A DNA stretch of 64,000 nucleotides from assembly GCF_000768675.1 (NCBI RefSeq), contig NZ_AVPI01000056.1, positions 1 through 64,000 on the forward strand, read 5' to 3'. This DNA is from Knoellia flava TL1 (GTDB lineage: Bacteria; Actinomycetota; Actinomycetes; Actinomycetales; Dermatophilaceae). The position numbers were made by a program, and so were the translations under genes. Under the pieces are notes generated by a model. The model did no database searches. It worked only from the letters and a program-made list of their open reading frames with translations, and was not told the origin of the DNA. This document shows, one piece after another, positions 58,395 through 64,000 of this stretch (its first letter is position 1; the number at the start of each line of letters is the position of its first letter).

Positions 58395-58763
58395 TCACGC
58401 CACTCCGTGAGACGGAGGTGCGGGCGGTGCCAGCAGAGCCCGGATCGCCGCGTGGCGTTCGAGGAAGGCGCGCTCGTCGTAGCGCTTGCGACGCAGCCAT
58501 CCGGTGACCTCGTCGTTGCACTTGCTCGCGTTGCACGGTCCGCAGGCAGGGGCGATGTTGTCCAGGGTGTAGCGGCCGCCCCGCGAAAGGGGCAGGACGC
58601 AGTCGCGCTGGAGCGGACGGTCGGTGGCGCCGCAGTAGGCGCAGCCACCCCACGCCTCACGCAGCGCCGCCCACTGGTCGCCGCTGAGGTCGTGCTCGAC
58701 CGCGTCCAGGCGCCGCTTGCGCCGACGGGCTGCCACGGCTCTCCGACTCCGCCTCATCGCCAC
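58395..58763 (-). CDS. HNH nuclease-domain protein with a Cys variant of the first His
   Basis: A 122-residue protein with a basic start (RRSRRAVAARRRKRR) and an HNH zinc-ribbon domain: CAYCG (zinc), DCVLPLSRGGRYTLDNIAPACGPCNASKCNDEV. In the usual pattern the motif before the PLS part is DH; here it is DC, so the general-base His is replaced by Cys. The remaining Asn and second Cys pair are present. It may bind or cut DNA or have lost nuclease activity. GTG start at 58763 is leaderless (TACGCT, 58775-58770). No restriction or defence partner is adjacent. Confidence 0.85.
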   Translation of the reverse strand: MAMRRSRRAVAARRRKRRLDAVEHDLSGDQWAALREAWGGCAYCGATDRPLQRDCVLPLSRGGRYTLDNIAPACGPCNASKCNDEVTGWLRRKRYDERAFLERHAAIRALLAPPAPPSHGVA

Positions 58764-58937
58764 GTCGTCAGCGTAGTTCGGGCGTCACCACCGGCGTCCG
58801 CGCCACTCCGGGCCCGGGTGCCGGCCCGCGTCGGGGGTGCCTCGGGCTCATTCCGTCACGTGGCCGCGTCGGGCATGCTGGAGCGAGAGGCGACAGGCCT
58901 CGCACAAGCCACACACCCGAGAGGAGTTGAGCACGCG

Positions 58938-59150
58938 ATGAACGAGGACGACCGCGACGACGAGGGGCTTGGTGACGTGGAGGCGCACGAGGCGAACGAA
59001 CGCCTCGACCGTCTCGCCGGCAGCATCGCCGACCGGATCAACCTGCTCGAGGTCCGCGTGGGCGCGCTGGAGCTGCAGGTCCGCACGTCCGACCAACGGA
59101 TGAGCCTGCTCGAGGAGACCCTCCGCCAGCACGAGATCGAGGTGCCTTAG
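58938..59150 (+). CDS. Small coiled-coil protein (SlyX-like), unknown function
   Basis: A 70-residue acidic protein. Residues 18-66 show a heptad pattern (NERLDRLAGSIADRINLLEVRVGALELQV and later LLEETLRQHE), predicting a long amphipathic helix, as in SlyX-like proteins. No signal or helix for the membrane. ATG 58938 follows GAGAGGAG at a long distance. Between the divergent HNH promoter and this gene is a 174-bp gap with no other feature seen. It converges with the MBL gene. Confidence 0.6.
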   Translation: MNEDDRDDEGLGDVEAHEANERLDRLAGSIADRINLLEVRVGALELQVRTSDQRMSLLEETLRQHEIEVP

Positions 59151-59155
59151 CGGGA

Positions 59156-59821
59156 CTACCAGCCGCGCTCGCGCCACTCGTCGAGGTGCGGGCGCTCGGC
59201 GCCGAGCGTCGTGTCACCGCCGTGCCCGGGGTAGACCCACGTGGAGTCGTCGTAGACGTCGAAGACCCGCGTCGTGACGTCCTCGATGAGGCTGTCGAAG
59301 CTCTGCCCCTCGTTCTTCGTGTTGCCGACGCCGCCCGGGAAGAGCGAGTCGCCGGTGAAGAGGTGGGTGTGGCCCTCGGGGTCGGCGTAGGCCAGGGCGA
59401 CCGAGCCCGGCGTGTGGCCGCGCAGGTGCACGACGCCGAGCCGCACGTCACCGACCGTGACCGTGTCGCCGTGCTGCAGCCGCACGTCCGGACGCACCGG
59501 AAGGGCGTCGGCGTCGTCGGCGCCGGCGTAGGTGCGCGGGTGGAAGGCGTCGACGAGGTCGCGCAGCGCGCGCACGTGGTCCCAGTGCTGGTGGGTCGTC
59601 ACGACGTGGTCGAGGCTCCCGCTGCCCTCGCGGACGAGGGCTCCGAGGCGCGAGGCGTCGTCGGCGGCGTCGACGAGCAGCTGCTCGCCGGTGGTCCGGC
59701 AGGTGAGGAGGTAGGCGTTGTTCGACATCTCCGACACGGCGAGCTTGCGGATGACGAGGTGCGCGAGCTCGCGGACCTGTGCGGGTCCGCCGGGGGAGAC
59801 GTCGCCGTCGTATGCCGTCAC
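59156..59821 (-). CDS. MBL-fold metallo-hydrolase (glyoxalase II-like)
   Basis: A 221-residue metallo-beta-lactamase-fold enzyme. The metal motif is VTTHQHWDHV (HxHxDH); LRGHTPGSVALA, LFTGDSLFPGG and VYPGHGGDT supply the other ligands. It resembles hydroxyacylglutathione/mycothiol hydrolase-like proteins. It begins with GTG one base before the stop of the preceding maleylpyruvate isomerase-family gene, so the two are an operon; an S-conjugate hydrolase next to a mycothiol-type enzyme would be sensible but is inference. Confidence 0.9.
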   Translation of the reverse strand: MTAYDGDVSPGGPAQVRELAHLVIRKLAVSEMSNNAYLLTCRTTGEQLLVDAADDASRLGALVREGSGSLDHVVTTHQHWDHVRALRDLVDAFHPRTYAGADDADALPVRPDVRLQHGDTVTVGDVRLGVVHLRGHTPGSVALAYADPEGHTHLFTGDSLFPGGVGNTKNEGQSFDSLIEDVTTRVFDVYDDSTWVYPGHGGDTTLGAERPHLDEWRERGW

Positions 59822-59822
59822 G

Positions 59823-60515
59823 TCACAGTCCCGCGGTCAGCTCGGGGAGCGCCTCGGCGCGCACTCCGCTCGGGTCCTGACGGGCCAGCCAGGTGAGGAT
59901 GCCGGCGCGCGAGCCGGTCACCGGAGGCACGCCGTCGGTGTCGTCGCCGACCCTCCACGTGTCACCCTCGTCGCTGCGCAGGACGAGGGGCGGGGCGCCC
60001 TCGACGCCCTGCTGCCGCTTGAGTTCGTTCTCGAGGAAGAGCACCTGGAGGTCGCCCTCGACGTCGTCGAAGCCGAACCCGAGGTCGAGGTCCACGTGGT
60101 GGTAGACGACCTCGCGCAGCCGCATGAAGGGGAGCATGCCGCCCTTAAAGGTCGGGCCGCCCGGCGTCCGCTCGAGCACGACGTCACGGTGCTCCGGCCC
60201 GAGCCGGCGCAGCGCCTCGGCGAGCGGGACGGCGCTCTGTTCGACCTCGCCGACGACGACCTCGGGGTCGCGGCCCACCCCGTCGTCGATCTCGCTGTCA
60301 CGCCGCTCGGGGGACGCGTACATCGTCTCCCCGGTGCCGTCGACGGCAGCACCGACGAGGCGGACGAGGGCCTCGGCGTTGCGGGCGAGGTGGTTGAGGA
60401 CGTGGTCGCGGGTCCACCCTTCGCACAGGCTGGGCGCGGACAGGTCGTCGCACGCACGGGCGTCGGAGACGAGGCGAGCGGTGTGCTCGTCGATGGCGGC
60501 GAGGAGGTCGGTCAC
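59823..60515 (-). CDS. Maleylpyruvate isomerase-family, mycothiol-dependent-type protein
   Basis: A 230-residue protein of the DinB/MDMPI fold. The N-terminal helix bundle has SAPSLCEGWTRDHVLNHLARNAEAL, the diagnostic LCEGWT...H..NHLA motif that holds a metal, and LREVVYHHVDLDLGFG supplies further His ligands. The C-terminal SCP-like part is short. Relatives use mycothiol, the thiol of actinobacteria. GTG at 60515, leaderless with TAGCCT (60528-60523). It is co-transcribed with the MBL hydrolase. Confidence 0.9.
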   Translation of the reverse strand: MTDLLAAIDEHTARLVSDARACDDLSAPSLCEGWTRDHVLNHLARNAEALVRLVGAAVDGTGETMYASPERRDSEIDDGVGRDPEVVVGEVEQSAVPLAEALRRLGPEHRDVVLERTPGGPTFKGGMLPFMRLREVVYHHVDLDLGFGFDDVEGDLQVLFLENELKRQQGVEGAPPLVLRSDEGDTWRVGDDTDGVPPVTGSRAGILTWLARQDPSGVRAEALPELTAGL

Positions 60516-60520
60516 GTTCG

Positions 60521-61681
60521 TCAGGCTACGCGCGCCCGCCACAGGGCGGGAGTGCCACGCCCGGCACCGGTGACGACCCACACCTCGGCACCGTGGACGA
60601 CGACCGAGGTGGGCGGTCCCGGTGGACCGGTGGCTGTGGTCCACCTCGCGCCGGACCGCCGCAGGAGCGTCGTGCCCTCAGCCGTGGGTGCGGCGACGAC
60701 GACGTCGTCGCCGAGAGGGACCGGCGACGGGACCGAGGCGTTCTCGGGAACCTCGACCGTCGGTGTCCCGGGCGGCTCCGCGGTCGTGCCGTCGGTGACC
60801 TCCCACATCGAGAGGCGCCCGTCCGTCGCCCCGGTGAGGAGGCACCGGTCGCGGGCGCAGACGGCGCCGTGGACCTCGGAGGTGCCCCGGTCGCCGCTGC
60901 GGGGCAGCTCGACCCGGGTCCAGGGTCCGCTCGGCCCCGGTGACGTCCACACGGCGGGCACGACCTCCACGGAGCCGGGAGCGAGCCTCGTGACCGAACC
61001 GCCAAGGAGCAGGCCGTCACCGCGGGCCGTGATGACGCGCGCGTCCACGAGTTCCCCGGGCGTGCTGCCGAGGGGGGTGCCGGTGGACGGGACCCGGGCC
61101 CACCGGTCCCCACTGCGCGTCCACGTGGCGACGTCCATCCCCGTCTGCTCGCTCTGCCAGGCGCCGAGCACGACCGGTGACGAGCCGGCATACGCGATGC
61201 CTGCGAGGTCCCCGGCGCCATAGCTGCCGAAGACGCCGAAGGGCTGCTCCTGCTCCGCGACGCCCGCGGCGGTGCCGGACCACGTCGTCCACCGGTAGTT
61301 GCCGTGCGCGCCGCCGCGGGCGCCGGCGATGGCGTCGATGCGCCCGCCGCGGGTCGCGACCTCGAGCCAGCGACCCTCGAAGGCGTAGGGCGAGCGCGGC
61401 GTCAGCGGCACCTCACGCAGGTCGTCCGGGCCGGGGCCGACGAGGAGGCGCGGGCGGGGCCGGGAGGGGGTGATGGCCCCGACGACGACGTCGTCTGCCG
61501 AGGTCGCGAGCGTGACGGGCTCGAGCCCGCCGGGGAGGGGGACCCGCTCCCACCGGAGCGTCGTCGGGGTCGTCGTGGGGGAGGCGGGCGGCTGCGGCGA
61601 GCCCGTCGAACCGGTCGTGCAGGCGCCGCACAGCACGGTCGACCCGGCGACGAGTCCGACGAGCACCGCGCGCACGCTCAC
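60521..61681 (-). CDS. Lipoprotein of unknown function, beta-rich
   Basis: A 386-residue lipoprotein with signal [19 protein letters not shown] (lipobox CGAC) and a Thr/Pro linker. The rest is a repetitive pattern of Trp, Gly and Val with short strands (for example [36 protein letters not shown]), like a propeller-type fold; two Cys occur in CARDRC. I recognise no family. GTG at 61681 is leaderless with TAGAGT (61694-61689). It faces uvrA across an 81-bp divergent gap. Confidence 0.75.
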   Translation of the reverse strand: MSVRAVLVGLVAGSTVLCGACTTGSTGSPQPPASPTTTPTTLRWERVPLPGGLEPVTLATSADDVVVGAITPSRPRPRLLVGPGPDDLREVPLTPRSPYAFEGRWLEVATRGGRIDAIAGARGGAHGNYRWTTWSGTAAGVAEQEQPFGVFGSYGAGDLAGIAYAGSSPVVLGAWQSEQTGMDVATWTRSGDRWARVPSTGTPLGSTPGELVDARVITARGDGLLLGGSVTRLAPGSVEVVPAVWTSPGPSGPWTRVELPRSGDRGTSEVHGAVCARDRCLLTGATDGRLSMWEVTDGTTAEPPGTPTVEVPENASVPSPVPLGDDVVVAAPTAEGTTLLRRSGARWTTATGPPGPPTSVVVHGAEVWVVTGAGRGTPALWRARVA

Positions 61682-61733
61682 AGGCGCCACTCTAGGTGCG
61701 CTGCGGGGCCGCATCCCGGCGCCGGACGGTGGC

Positions 61734-61755
61734 TGTCGGTGGGTCCACCTAGCAT
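61734..61755 (+). promoter_or_regulatory. uvrA promoter with exact PafBC (RecA-independent DNA damage) motif
   Basis: TGTCGGTG (61734-61741), 8 nt, then TAGCAT (61750-61755) fit TGTCRGTG-N8-TANNNT with no mismatch. The hexamer ends 7 nt before GTG 61763. This matches the known RecA-NDp motif read by the PafBC activator of actinobacteria. No LexA box seen. Confidence 0.8.
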
Positions 61756-61762
61756 GGAGGAC

Positions 61763-64000
<2,238 letters not shown>

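Overview
The window is a gene-dense, high-GC chromosomal segment of an actinobacterium. GTG starts, 4-bp ATGA/GTGA overlaps, leaderless promoters and the gene order trp - lgt - gltBD - pyk - pdtaR - polA - rpsA - coaE - uvrB - uvrA are shared with mycobacteria. A mycothiol-type maleylpyruvate isomerase-family protein and an F420/PPOX-type protein also fit. Gene content and style suggest a member of the Micrococcales, probably Intrasporangiaceae, but no rRNA is present to prove this. No insertion sequence, prophage, CRISPR array or origin was seen, and no gene-free stretch exceeds 300 bases.

Layout. (1) 1-5474: end of a tryptophan operon (membrane protein tail, HGxxPAAW-like protein, trpC, trpB, trpA) running into a MauE/DoxX protein, a DsbA-like thioredoxin and lgt. 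(2) 5613-13111: gltB-gltD and pyk. (3) 13166-18646: tRNA-Leu(CAA), an ANTAR response regulator (PdtaR type), a DUF554 protein, a GNAT, a hotdog thioesterase and polA. (4) 18781-39389: about 20 kb between polA and rpsA filled with cell-envelope glycan genes: two very large AftD/DUF3367-like membrane glycosyltransferases, a third GT-C-like protein, a GT4 enzyme, a flippase, two acyltransferases, four methyltransferases, a DUF3068 protein and several small membrane proteins. From memory this matches the set M. tuberculosis carries at Rv0224c-Rv0228 plus Rv0236c/Rv0236A. (5) 39535-43437: rpsA, then a compact three-gene operon of a lipoprotein, a SigE-family ECF sigma factor and a membrane protein, in which lipoprotein and membrane protein share the same extracytoplasmic four-cysteine domain. 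(6) 43477-50498: a PPOX protein, then a co-directional block of histidine kinase, response regulator, ferric/phosphosugar-type ABC transporter and an inositol-monophosphatase-family enzyme. An array of four 11-bp repeats lies ahead of the transporter. (7) 50534-64000: coaE-GrpB fusion, a Gfo/Idh/MocA oxidoreductase, uvrB, small enzymes, a TerC metal exporter behind a manganese (yybP-ykoY) riboswitch, an EamA exporter, an HNH protein, an MBL hydrolase, a lipoprotein and the first 746 codons of uvrA.

Regulation visible in the sequence. At least fourteen genes have a TANNNT -10 hexamer ending 6-8 nt before the start codon, indicating leaderless transcripts. uvrA and uvrB carry exact PafBC-type (RecA-independent DNA damage) promoter motifs and polA a one-mismatch version. 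Three promoters in the envelope-glycan region share a TACC-N4-GGTA-like inverted repeat. The hexamer TATGCC occurs about 40 times on both strands, accounts for most TAT trinucleotides I noticed, and forms two perfect intergenic palindromes.

Best candidates for something undescribed: the sigma-factor operon with twinned sensor domains (41214-43437), and the AftD-centred envelope cluster in an organism that probably has no mycolic acids.
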